From assembly GCA_950295325.1 (NCBI GenBank), contig OX485809.1:25744144-25808143 (forward strand): a DNA stretch of 64,000 nucleotides, given 5' to 3'. The position numbers were made by a program, and so were the translations under genes. Position 1 is the first letter of the stretch. Each line of letters opens with the position of its first letter. Below, one piece after another: positions 47,780-59,000 of this stretch. The notes beneath the pieces were generated by a model that saw only the letters and a list, made by a program, of their open reading frames with translations, was not told the origin of the DNA and made no database searches. Source of the DNA: Polytrichum commune. Its lineage: Eukaryota > Streptophyta > Polytrichopsida > Polytrichales > Polytrichaceae.

Positions 47780-49511
47780 AGGTACTCCTGCATCTCACTC
47801 CGTGAATTTTCCATAATGTATGAATGAAATGTAATCTCAAGAGGACCGCTTCCTGTGTGTGGGATTAATTATAATACCAAAGTGAATGGCTAGGGATTGT
47901 TATTGTGTAGTGCAGCAATGGAGGCTTCCATGCCAATACTATTTTTATTTGGAATCCTCCAAGATGAATTGGGAGCATATAATATCCACTTCACGCCCTT
48001 TAAAAACTCATTGACATTGGAAGATTGCATGTTTTGGGGGTCCTGCCCATATTACACAGGTTTGGCTTCTTCGAGTCAGGTTGAAGATGTAAATGCCCAT
48101 TGGAGGCCGCGATCGTTTTTGTAATAGCTCCTCTTTGAGTCTGAGATTTCACATGTTGTCATCCCATGATATTGCAGCTTGTTTGCTTCTGATATATTTT
48201 GTGAGCTGACGTTTATGCCCTGTGCGCATTTTGACAGGAACCGGGCACATTTGGATATGACATGTGTACCACAGTTGCTGTAAGACTACAGTTGGAAGCA
48301 GATTATGTAGCACAGAGTATGTTGGCTTCGTAGGTTATGCTGTTAAGACTATAGGTGCAATTTACAATCAAAGTTGAGGTTTGTAGACAATCACGGCAAC
48401 ACTGATTGGCATATTTTGTGTGGCTACATTCACCTATGAGGACTGCATGTTTTGGCAAGGCGTGTAGTCTGTTCGACCCCGCTGGAATGTATCGCGTGAA
48501 GGTCAACTGAACATTTGAACGTCTGATGAACATCTAAGCAACAATCATTATGCAAAGTCTTGCATGTAGGAATCCACTGCAAATTGTTATCCATGTATAT
48601 TTATTCACCCTTCTTGAATATCCAGGATCCATGCAATTTGTTGTTGGCTTTCATATGTGTGTCAAGGTCCTGAAAAGCAGTCCGTGTTGGAACTTTGCAT
48701 TTTGCAATGAACCAGCGCATGAAGCTTTAGAGTTGGGTGACACTGGGATGCGGGAAAAATTGCTTTAGGCTGTCAGTGGAATTCACTTGTCAGAGGATGA
48801 TGTGTGGCAGTGAAAATCCAGTGGCACTCGATTTTGAGTGGCACTCGAATTCCATTGTCACTCGATTTCGGGTGACAATGGAATTTGGGTGACACATGAT
48901 TTCAGGTCCCGCCAGCACCCGAGTGTCACTCGAATTTACTTCATAATGGCTAAACCATTGTCGATTTATGTTGGGGGACAGTGGAACATGTGGGCTATCT
49001 AACCAAATTTGTGTGTGTAGCATGCATGACCCCTAACCGGCCATCGATTTAGGCCAAAACACCAACCTGGGTGGCTATTAAACATTTGCATGAAATGTTA
49101 GTTGTTGGGCACACACGGGACTGTGAAAGAACAAAGGCACGTACACATGTAATTAACAGGTGTGGGTCGCTAAATACAATCATTGCAATTGAATACTTCT
49201 ACGTGACTGAGATGCATGTAATTTACAAACAAGCAATGTGTAATTACTAAGTGCAGAAGGTACCAATTGCGTGCTAATAGCTCAATGATTAATAGCTCGG
49301 TGCTCGCAGTTGTAATCCAGCACAAGGAAATACATGCAAATTCCCTATAAATCAACCCACCAAGATTGCATAGACAGAATGCGCACATAAAGTTAATTTT
49401 CATTAATTGCATATACATGCATACATCAAATTGTAGATGAATGCAAAAACAATTGGAAGCTCGAATGACAGTGACCCAGAATTGAAAAATATTACGCTTA
49501 AAATATTACTT

Positions 49512-49583
49512 GGAAAATAGTGGTCAAAAGAACCGTAATGGGAAAATGACTACGGTACTTTTTAACCATATTTTCTACTAGTG
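49512..49583 (-). repeat. Right terminal inverted repeat of the 27-kb CACTA element
   Basis: This is the inverse of 22604-22675 with one mismatch. It ends CTACTAGTG at 49583 and is followed by TTCA. Confidence 0.95.
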
Positions 49584-49587
49584 TTCA

Positions 49588-50274
49588 GTCGCCTACAACG
49601 CGGACTTCTGGTAAGACTATCTAACTTAGAGGGAGGTTGGGTAAGTCCATTTTCCAAAGTTCTGGAATCATAGTAAGTGCTTGATGACAGAGTAGGAGTA
49701 TGGTCTGCAACCAATCACTTTGGCTCTGCCTCATAAAAGATGAGGTACTGACAGCTCTTATTGCCTGATGTGATGACCGGCATTCATTGAATGCACTCAT
49801 GCTGGTAATTGAGTAAATATACATCAATGTCGAACTTAGCTCTAAATTTGTATATCCTTATTTGTAACTGAACTGATGCGGTTAGTCGGCGTGGTATATA
49901 ACAACTCAGTAATGGACCCCGGGGCGAGTGTCGAAGTCGAAATTCCTAAATTAATTATCCATCTAAAAATTTAATGAGCTACCGATCTTAGGTTCCTTTT
50001 GATGTTCTTATCAAAACCCCAAGAAGGTGGCGAACGTACCTTTGCCGCGCTCCTTCCTCAAAAATGAAATTGCATAATTGACAATGCAATTCATTCCAAG
50101 GAATTAATTAAAATACAACTACCCTAATAAATTCAAATATAAAACCCAAGAGAGGGTACTTACCGAGCCTCGAATGCTCCTTCCTCTCTCTCAAGTTCGT
50201 GCCTCCAAGTCTTCCTAGTTGCCTCCAAGTCTTCTATCTACTCCCCGCTTCGCTCCCGGCGGACGCACCATTTA
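49588..50274. other. Flank of the CACTA element, then LTR-like leader sequence
   Basis: The first 270 bp should continue the sequence that was split by the 27-kb insertion. From about 49.9 kb the text resembles the insertion at 39.45-42.1 kb. A tRNA-3'-end-like string (TTCGCTCCCGGCGG then ACGCACCA, 50249-50270) sits four bases before the element at 50275. On the minus strand this would be a primer-binding site directly after an LTR ending in CA. That reading is tentative. Confidence 0.35.
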
Positions 50275-52337
50275 TGTGAGGCCAAACCCACCACCCTTAA
50301 GCGTCCTAGTCCGGATGATGGGTTTGTGAATCACATGTGTAGTATCAAATCTCAATGATATAAGAAATATACTTCATCTCAGTGAGCCTTCTAGTTCTAA
50401 AGTTCATGATGTTTTATTAATACTTGTTCCTGAACAAATGAGGCGTTGGCCTTCTCAAGGGTCCATCCTGCGGCTTTGGCCATGCATGCCCGTAAAGACA
50501 TTCCCCTAACACCCTTAATCTTTAATCCCTTTGCCTTGCCATTGCTAGGATCCATTGCATCCTCCATTCTTGAACAAGTAACTTATTTTGACCAAGAAGA
50601 TGCGAGTGTTTAAAAACACTGTTCTTAATGATCCACCCCAATTACATTTACTAGCAAACCACACCTCGCGCTAACTAGCCTAATAAATCTAACACTTACT
50701 GTGAGCCCAAAATGGTGCCCACATGTGGTGATTAACTCTTCGAAACCAATTTTAGTTTGACTTTGATAGATTATGATTATTCACAAAACATAAAAAGAAT
50801 GAAGTGTGGTGTGGATTTAAGTTTAGGCATTAGAATGTGTGGTGTAGTTATTTCAAGGTTTGATTTCAATAAGAGGATGCCTTGATTATGTGAGTAGTGG
50901 GTAAGGTGAAGCAAGGTGAGCTCCGCGGGTTAAATGCCCACTTTTGGATCCACCTTGGTAGTTTAGGAAGAAGGAAGCTTGGTGGATGGGGATTAGTCCC
51001 TACTTTGGAGGAGAGGGTTAAAGGATTGTGATTGGAGGTGCTAATCCTCTCACCCTATCCTCACCTCTCTCTCCCTCTCTCCCTCTCTCCCTCTTTGCTA
51101 CTTAAGGTGTTCTTTCTCTCATTTGCAACTCTCTTCATCAAGCGCTCTCAAGGGAGCAAGCTCTCAAGAGCTTGAGCCACGTGTGTAGGACATTAGTTTT
51201 TAGTGAATTTAAGTAGTTAAGCTCTTTCTCCCAATACCTCCCAAGTGAGTGAGCTCTTAGAGCTAAGATTGCACGTAGTGATTAGGTAGTAGTTAGTGAA
51301 AGTAGTGTGTTAGATTAGTTCATGAGTTAGGAACAAGGAAAGGAAAAGAAAAAAAGAAGGAAACACAACAAAAAAGGATTTAAAACAAATCTTTGATTAG
51401 TGATTAGAGGGGTTGTATTAAGGGTAGCTAGTAGCTGGAGTTACTACATAATTACTAGAACTGTGTGGGATTAGCTGCTGGAACCATTTACGACTGGAGG
51501 GATTAACTGTTGGACCCAGCTGCACTTGTGAAGATTAGCTGCTGGGCAGCAGCTACGACTGAAGGGGTTAACTGCTGGAACCCAGCTGCACTTGTGAAGA
51601 TTAGCTGCTGGGCAGCAGCTACGACTGAAGGGGTTAACTGCTGGAACCCAGCTGCACTTGTGTGATTAGCTGCTGGGCAGCAGCTACGACTGAAGGGGTT
51701 AACTGCTGGAACCCAGCTGCACTTGTGAGATTAGCTGCTGGGCAGCAGCTACGACTGGAGGGATTAACGGCTGGGACCAGTTGCGACTTATGAGATTAGC
51801 TGATGGGCAGCAGCTGCGGTTGGTTGAGATTAGTTGTGGTTTAGCAAGTTAATATTAATGTTGTGTAGAGGGAACCACTAAACCACCCAATAGGGTGTTA
51901 GACAATTGTAGACTAAAATAGTTCTTAGACAAGTGTTAAGCTTAATAGGATAGGCAAGGTGTGTGGAGCCTCATGTGATTGAATGTAACATTGACTATAG
52001 AGTAAAGTGTTTTTCAACACTTGCACCTATCGTTCAAAATAACTTACTTGCATTATTAATGGAGAATGTGAAGGACTCTTGCAATGGCAAGAAAAATTGG
52101 GTGAAGATCAAAAGAGTGAGGGGAATGTCCGTAAGGGCATGTGTTGGACTCTTGAGAAAGCCAACTCTAGCACAAGCCAAGAGGCCAACATTAATAAAGT
52201 ACAATGAGTGAGACAATACATGTTCATTTGGACATGAAAATTACCTTGCACATGGTTCAATGTTGTAATAGATACATGTGATTCTCAAGACCATCACCCG
52301 GACTAGGACGCTTAAGGGTGGTGGAATTGGCCTCACA
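50275..52337 (-). mobile_element. 2.06-kb element with roughly 63-bp terminal inverted repeats
   Basis: The left end TGTGAGGCCAAACCCACCAC and the right end (inverse TGTGAGGCCAATTCCACCAC) stay alike for about 63 bp (about nine in ten bases), through ACCCTTAAGCGTCCTAGTCC and AATCACATGT. The ends are TG..CA. Either it is an LTR, read leftward, with unusually long inverted ends, or a foldback DNA element. No transposase frame is inside. It contains a CT-rich tract (51060-51120) and a 66-bp minisatellite (51466-51830). Confidence 0.65.
51466..51830. repeat. Roughly 66-bp minisatellite with GCAGCAGCT palindromic core
   Basis: Five to six units of about 64-66 bp, each with TTAGCTGCTGGGCAGCAGCT (itself nearly palindromic), then ACGACTGAAGGGGTTAACTG and CTGGAACCCAGCTGCACTTG. 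Middle units are nearly identical; the first and last are diverged. Confidence 0.9.
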
Positions 52338-52489
52338 CTTACACATGTGCTAGAATAATCTAAAATGCATAACTTGACCTATGTTTAGTTTTAGTGATCG
52401 TACTCAATTTGGGCTAAGCTTTGGTCATCCAAGCATGCTCCCTACTACCCAACTGCCTTTAAGACCCAACCATCCACGGCTGCCCCAGC

Positions 52490-52770
52490 AGCCGGCTAGT
52501 TCGGTGCAGCCCCTTCAGCTGCTCGGCAGCAGACTAACCCAGTTCAGGCCCTTCAGCTGCTCGGCAGCAGACTAACCCAGTTTTGGCCTTTCAGCTGTTC
52601 TGCAGCAAACTAATCCCAGTTCGGCCCTTCAGCTATTCTGCAGCAGACTAATCCCAGTTCGGCCCTTCAGCTGTTCTGCAGCAGACTAACCCCAGTTCAG
52701 GCCCTTCAGCTGCTCGGCAGCAGAGTAACCCAGTTCAGGCCCTTCAACTGTTCTGTAGCAGACTAGTCCC
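52490..52770. repeat. Roughly 39-bp minisatellite, seven units, outside the 2-kb element
   Basis: Repeats of CCCAGTTCAGGCCCTTCAGC followed by TGCTCGGCAGCAGACTAA, with TGTTCTGCAGCAGACTAAT variants. Although it is outside the inverted-repeat borders of the neighbouring element, it shares the CAGCTGCT..GCAGCAG motif with the array inside it, which suggests a common origin. Confidence 0.85.
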
Positions 52771-53012
52771 GATTCAGGAACTAAGCAAAGATATATATAA
52801 CACTGAGAACTAGAGCTGATGTTATGTAGGGGATGGCGAATATCCAGTGCACATTGCCATCCACCTGTGGCAATCACTCAATCGATGATGCGGATTGTAA
52901 TGTTGTAGGTGCAGAGCTATGCGTATCTAACTGGATCCTAAGAACTTGAGGAGGGTGTCGCCTTCCCCAATTCGACAAGCTGCGGTGTGCAGACGCTCAC
53001 TTCCACGTCAAT

Positions 53013-56000
53013 ATGCGTCGCAGGTTGTCTGCAGCCTACCACATCGAGCGCTCAATAGCACATAGAATGGGCTTGCCTGAGTACCCTTGTGCCTGTAACC
53101 GTTGCAGAGGCGCTGTAATCAAGAAGGTGGAAACCGTGGCAAGGCACCACAGTGCACATGGTCGGGATCCCTATTTAATATATCCAGTCATGGTAAGTAA
53201 TTAAACTGAAATCTCCTTATCTCGTTCCGAAAATATTGATGTTCTTCCATACCGCTTACAGTGCATTTCGACCTGGGCTTCTACTGACCTATACTTGTAT
53301 ACAACAGACTGTGGATGGACAAAATGTACGAGGTCCTGCCCTGGGGCAAGATGGTGTGGGAGAGCAATATCGAAGACGTGGACATCGCCCTCAACAGGAA
53401 GGCTTCACCTGGCCAAGGAGGACTGCAGTTGACGTCGAAAACATGGCTAGAGATGCCTTTGCTCGAATCGACGAGATACACAACGGCAGCGGCAACGAAG
53501 ACGAAGCCGCTGGTATGGAGGCTGGCATGGGTGAATTTGAAGGTGAGTTTGATGAGGCGAACCTGGAACACATGATACGTGAATCCACCGAAACAATCTA
53601 TGAAGGAGGGACCCAGAACCGTTTGCAATGCGCCATCGTCTTATTTACGTTGTGCACTCTTTACTCAGTCCCACACACCTTCCTTGACGCCCTGCTCACG
53701 TGGATAGCCGGAGATCTCTTGCCAACCTCTAATAAGTTCCCCAGAACAGCCTATGAGGTCAAATCCCTGCTCATGAAATTAGGCTTGAAACATGATCAAG
53801 TCCATTGTTGCCCCGACGGCCATATCCTGTACGAAGGCGTCAATGAACACCTCACAGAATGTCCTACATGCCATGAACAACGATACATTACAGGATCAAA
53901 TAGTGTGCCTCGTCGTGTGGTGAGGTATTTTGATGTCATCAAACATCTGCAACGACTATTCAAGTGCCCACAAGTAGCAAATCACATGACCTGGGCCGAT
54001 TCCCATAGATCTCGTGGCCAATTGATGAGGTCAGTGGCAGACAACGAGCAATGGAAGGCCATAGATCGCAACGAGCCAGAGTTTGCCGCAGTACCCACAA
54101 ATCTACGGCTTGGACTAGTAGGAGATGGCATAATTCCCTACAAGAACAATGCAATCAAGCACTCAACATGGGTGTTGTTGATCACAATTTACAATCTCCC
54201 TCCGTGGCTACTCATGAAGAAATTTTTCATATCTTTAGCTTTACTCATTCCTGGGCCAAAATCACCCACAGCCGAGAACATAGATATTTATTTAGCCCCT
54301 GTAGTGCGTGACTTGCTTCGTCTTTGGCATGGGGTCCCGGCAATAAATATGGCAAAACCTGAGGGCAGTAGACGTTTCACACTTAGAGCAATGTTGATTT
54401 GGACTGTGAACGACTTTCCGGCGTATGGACTTCTAGCAGGTCAACAGGTTCATGGATACAAAGGATGCCCGTTGTGTGGCCCTGAGACTTGTGCAGAGCA
54501 TGCACAGCTATTGAACAAAATGATCTACCTAGGGGGGACGCGTTTTCTTGCACCAGGTCACAGGTTCCGAAGGGCGAAAGCTGCATTCAATAATCACCAA
54601 GAGTGGCAGGTGGCACCTGACAGACCAACGGGGGAAGAAATTCTACAATGGGGGACAGCACGATCAAACTTTATCGCAGATGGAGGAGCTGAGAATTCAA
54701 ATGGTGACCCGGTGAAATTGCACGGTGTTAAGCGATGGAGTATCTTCTTTGACCTCCCCTACTGGAAGGTACAATTTCTGACATGTTTGGATTTGGGAGT
54801 TTGTGTAGGGTTTAGTGGAGAAGTGAGGTGTATTTTCAGTGGTTGCCCGATGTGTAGGAAGCCGTGAATTGAGTCAAAATGACATAAGTTCACATCGTAA
54901 AACAGTTGTTTACCACTGTAGCACTTGCTCGTGTTAACATTTATTGTGGTTACCTGGGTCTGACAACAAGAAAAGCCATTTATTCAGAAAGAGAGTGCAA
55001 TTAAATGACGTTTATATTTGAGCGAGATTCTCTTGCCAGGGGTTTGATGGTAATTTCCTGTTCTTATTGGAGAATGTGATACATTATGGCATAAGGTCGG
55101 AAATTCCTGGCGCCCCATGGTAACTTTACCCCTGTAGTGTAATTAACCCATCATGAGGTCATTACTGCCCCCAGTGTTCAGCCTACTACTTCCAGCTGCG
55201 ACAGTAATACACTTAATCTGGTTACCTGGGTCTGCCAGTAATGTAATTAACACAGCATGAGGGGGATATCTGTCCCTATCGTTTAGCATACAGTATACCC
55301 ACTATAAATGTCAACCTTCGGGAGTGGATCCAAGTTAACATTTATAGGTGCGTTAACAGCCCACAATTATAAAATTACCTTTTGGAGCAATATACAAATC
55401 TTGACATGTTTAAATATTCGCAATTCTTGACATGTATAAATATAAGTATAAGAGTCCCTGTGAGAGAATAAAATTTATGAAATTGCAAACCCAATCAGTA
55501 CTTTATCCAATATCAAGTTTACAAATCACGGGTGTGAGAGAGAGAGGAATGCAAGGGGATGTGTAGTTAATATCATCCATATTATGGATGCATTTAATTC
55601 GACCACATTTATAGAGGGTGGACTGTACTACTTTGAGCTGCGACAGAATACAGTTATTCTGGTTACCTGGGTTTTACAGTAAGAATATCCAGTTATACAG
55701 TCAGAGATCACCGCTAGTTGACGTTTAATATTTGAGCGAGATGCTCTGAATAGGGTAAATTTTTGGTAGTTTCTGGTTACCTGTTGGAGAGTCTGACACG
55801 TAATATATATAAGGACGGAACTTCCTGGAGCTTCAACTTTAATTTTACGGCGATAATGTAATTAACCCAGCAGGAAGTCGTTAATGTCTGTAGTGTTTAG
55901 CATACTACTCTGAGCTGCGACAGAATACACTTATTCAGGTTACGTGGGTCTGACAGTAAGATATGCCATTTATACCTACTGAGAGTGTGTGGGAACACGC

Positions 56001-59000
56001 GAACACCAAAATATCCGGATTGGCATGTTTTAAGTGCCTAATCCGGTTTTGTCCGGATGACCCTAGTATCGTCCAGGGATTTCTGTGAAGTGTAGGAGGT
56101 CTAGAACTCTCCGTACCTGCTTATTTCCTCTTCCTTAGCCAAATTTCCAGAAACCCTAGTTTTCGGACTTTTGGTTTTTGGGGACACTCTTAGCCTTTTT
56201 CCGGAGTGTGCCTTTCCGGATTGTACCTCTAGGTCCTAATTATAATGCTTACTCACCCCTCTACGCCTACCCTCTAGAATAGGTGGTTTCTTCCGGTGAA
56301 GATGTCCTTGATAAGACTAGAATCCGGAAACTCCCTCACAACCAATCCGGATTGATCAGGTCCGTCCTGGCAGGTCACGCAGAGAGATCCGGATTGTTTC
56401 TTGGGACCATAGTGACCAGAGGAGTCCGGATTCCGACTGGAGATCTGACTCGACGGGATGAGTGGGTGACCCGTACCACTTCCGGATTGTCCCGTCCACC
56501 GGTGATGAGACCTCTTCAGAAGATCAGATCAGTCCGGATCCCTTCCGGACCTTTGCCTAATCCTCCCCACGGCTGTCTCACCGGGACGTTACCTAGACAT
56601 CCGGAACAATGAGGATCTCTTCCTACTACACTCCGGAGGTGGCCTCCAATCCGAAATCCTTACTGATCCGGACCTTCCCTTCTCCTTCCGACGGATTTGT
56701 CCGGCTACCTCTACCTTGGATTCTACTCAATCTGAGCTAACTGGGCGATCCGTACCACTATCCGGATAGGTCCGTCTAAGGGCGGTGGGACCTCTTCAGA
56801 AGATCAGATTGGCGTAAGTCCGGATCCCTTCCGGATCTCACCCAATCTTCCCAGCGGCTATCCCACCTAGACGTTACCCAACCCACCGGATTAGTGAGGT
56901 TTCCCTGCCACTACACTCAGAGAGGATCTACAAGGCAATAACCGGATCTGATCCGGGTCTCCTCTCTCATGTCCTATCCGGAACTCCTATCCCTCATGCT
57001 CTCTCTCTCTCTCCTCCGCTAACAATCTCCGGATCATTCACACAAACATCAATCAAGAGAAGTCAAGGAGTGAGAAGCAAAGGCATTTATTTGGAGTAGG
57101 AGTAATCACAATACAACAATGGAGAAGGAACACTTCTCAAGCTCCTTATTCAGCCTTAAGTAGAGGCTCAAAATCTCTAAACTGAGGGCGGCGGCCTAAG
57201 CGGCCGCCGCTTAAGAAAAACCCTAACCACACTCGGTCTCCCGGATTTCCCGGATCCAGATCCGGGTTTTCCGCTGACACTTCCAAGGGAAAATTTTATT
57301 ACTCGTCTTCAAAAACTCCTAAGTCCTACCTGCCTACCTCTATTCTGCCTAACTAATCTAGCTACTCTCCTAACTAAGAAGACCGGTGCTTCTTCGGAGC
57401 CGATCCCTCCTTTGAGTGACTCCCTAACCCGCTGACGGCGGATGAGCCCCCTGCCGGCGATGCCTTCTGCAGCCGCGTGAGCATCCTCCTCATGTTCGGA
57501 GAGGGAGCAACCTCGTCCTCCGAATCCGCTGCCCTCTCGGTCCGTGGGGTAGTGGTCCCTGGTGTTCCGGAGACTGTCCCTGGGGTTCCGGAAGTTGTCC
57601 CCATCCGGATGCTTCGGACTGGAGAAGGATCGCTTCCGGTGCCCTGCTCCGGATTCCGTCCGCCCGAGATCGAAGCCGTCCGCGGATCCCTGTTGGAGGC
57701 CGCCCTTGAGGGTGGCGGAGGAAAGGGACTCACCATTTGGCAGTCCCGCGGAGACGATGGCGAGGCGTGGGTCATAGGGGCCTTGCCCCTACTCGGAGTT
57801 GCCTCCCGATCGGAAGTCTGGTGCCGGATCGGCGTCCTAGCCCTATCCGGAGTCCGGGACCTATCCGAGTTCCGCGGAACAGGGGACTGGCCCCTTCCGG
57901 ATCGGACCGACCCGGTGCTCTTCCGCCTCACCTGGGGAGAACGGACCCTTTCCGGAGCCCCTCCGGAACTACCAGGCCGAGAGCCGCCTCCCTGCTGGCT
58001 GGGTCCTGCAGAGGACGGCGGATTCTGAATCAGGGCTGCTTCACCAACCACCTCGTAGAGGGTTCCGGTTGGTGACCCTGGCGGACCCAGATAGAGCACC
58101 CTCCGGGGTGTTCCGCTTGGCGGGACCACCCTCTGGATTTCCGCCAGGAGATCCTTCATCGTCCGTGAATACTTCACGAGGATGGGGAGGGTCTGCCTGG
58201 CGGAAGCGGGTTCTCCGGACTCCATCATCTGGTCGTAGAGATGTGCCTTGTTGACGATCTCCGCCGGATGACCCACCAGCTCCCGGATCCGGCTGAAGAA
58301 CATTGCCTGCTCCGCATGGTACTTCCGGATCTCCTCGCTCTTCTGACTCAGCTCCTGAGTCATGGCCGCTACCTGTGCGGTGAGGTGGGCGTTCTCCGTC
58401 TTGGCCTACTCCAGCTCCTTCCGGTCCGCCCTCTTTGCCAACTCCCAGAGAATGTTTCCGGGTCCGCAGTCGTCCAGAGCATGGTTCGCCCCCCTGACGA
58501 TGTGCTCCAGTCGGTAATACTGGGTCTTGAGGTCCTCCATCCCCTCCTGGAACCGTTTGAACGGATTCTCTGGAAAGTCCCAAGCGGATAGATCCACATT
58601 TCGCCATGGGGTCTCCCGGCTGGGTCCAGCTTCCGGATGTTGGTGAGGGGGAGGAGGAGAGAGTGGCCTCGAGGCGGTTAGCGGCGGGCTTCCGGGTGAC
58701 GAAGGAGGTGCTTCCGGAAGAATAGGGTCGCTGGAGGTCTCCGTCTCGACGTCTCCGGCTTCCGGAAGCAGCTTGTAGGTGACCTCGTCCGCCGCTATCG
58801 TGAGCAGGTCCTCCTCCTCGGCCGTGATGCAGTCGAAATGCTGGTAGAGATGCAAAATGAAGGGGGAGAGGAAGGAGGGTTTCCGGCCAATATGGGGGAG
58901 GGCCCGCCCCACTATTTCCTGGATAATCAGCCCCCAGTTCACAGGCCGGACTCCGGACATGGCACCGAACAGCGTGTTAGCCATGGTAAGGCTAATCCGC

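Larger units (their letters stand above)
22604..49583. mobile_element. Complete CACTA (En/Spm) transposon, about 27 kb
   Basis: The element starts with CACTAGTAGAAAA at 22604 and ends with the inverted copy TTTTCTACTAGTG at 49583. It holds a leftward tnpA-like gene (26598-32328) and a rightward tnp2 transposase gene (37546-45903). TTCA lies directly outside both ends (22600-22603 and 49584-49587). CACTA elements normally duplicate 3 bp, so one of the four bases may match by chance. The two terminal repeats differ by one base, so the insertion is fairly recent even though both genes inside are broken. Passengers are a 1.9-kb TG..CA element, a 2.7-kb LTR-like insertion, and a possible captured exon pair. 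Confidence 0.93.

Noticed and set aside
50249-50270. A tRNA gene
   Set aside because: Only a 3'-end-like string with CCA is present, with no anticodon arm or acceptor 5' strand. At most it is a primer-binding site read on the other strand.
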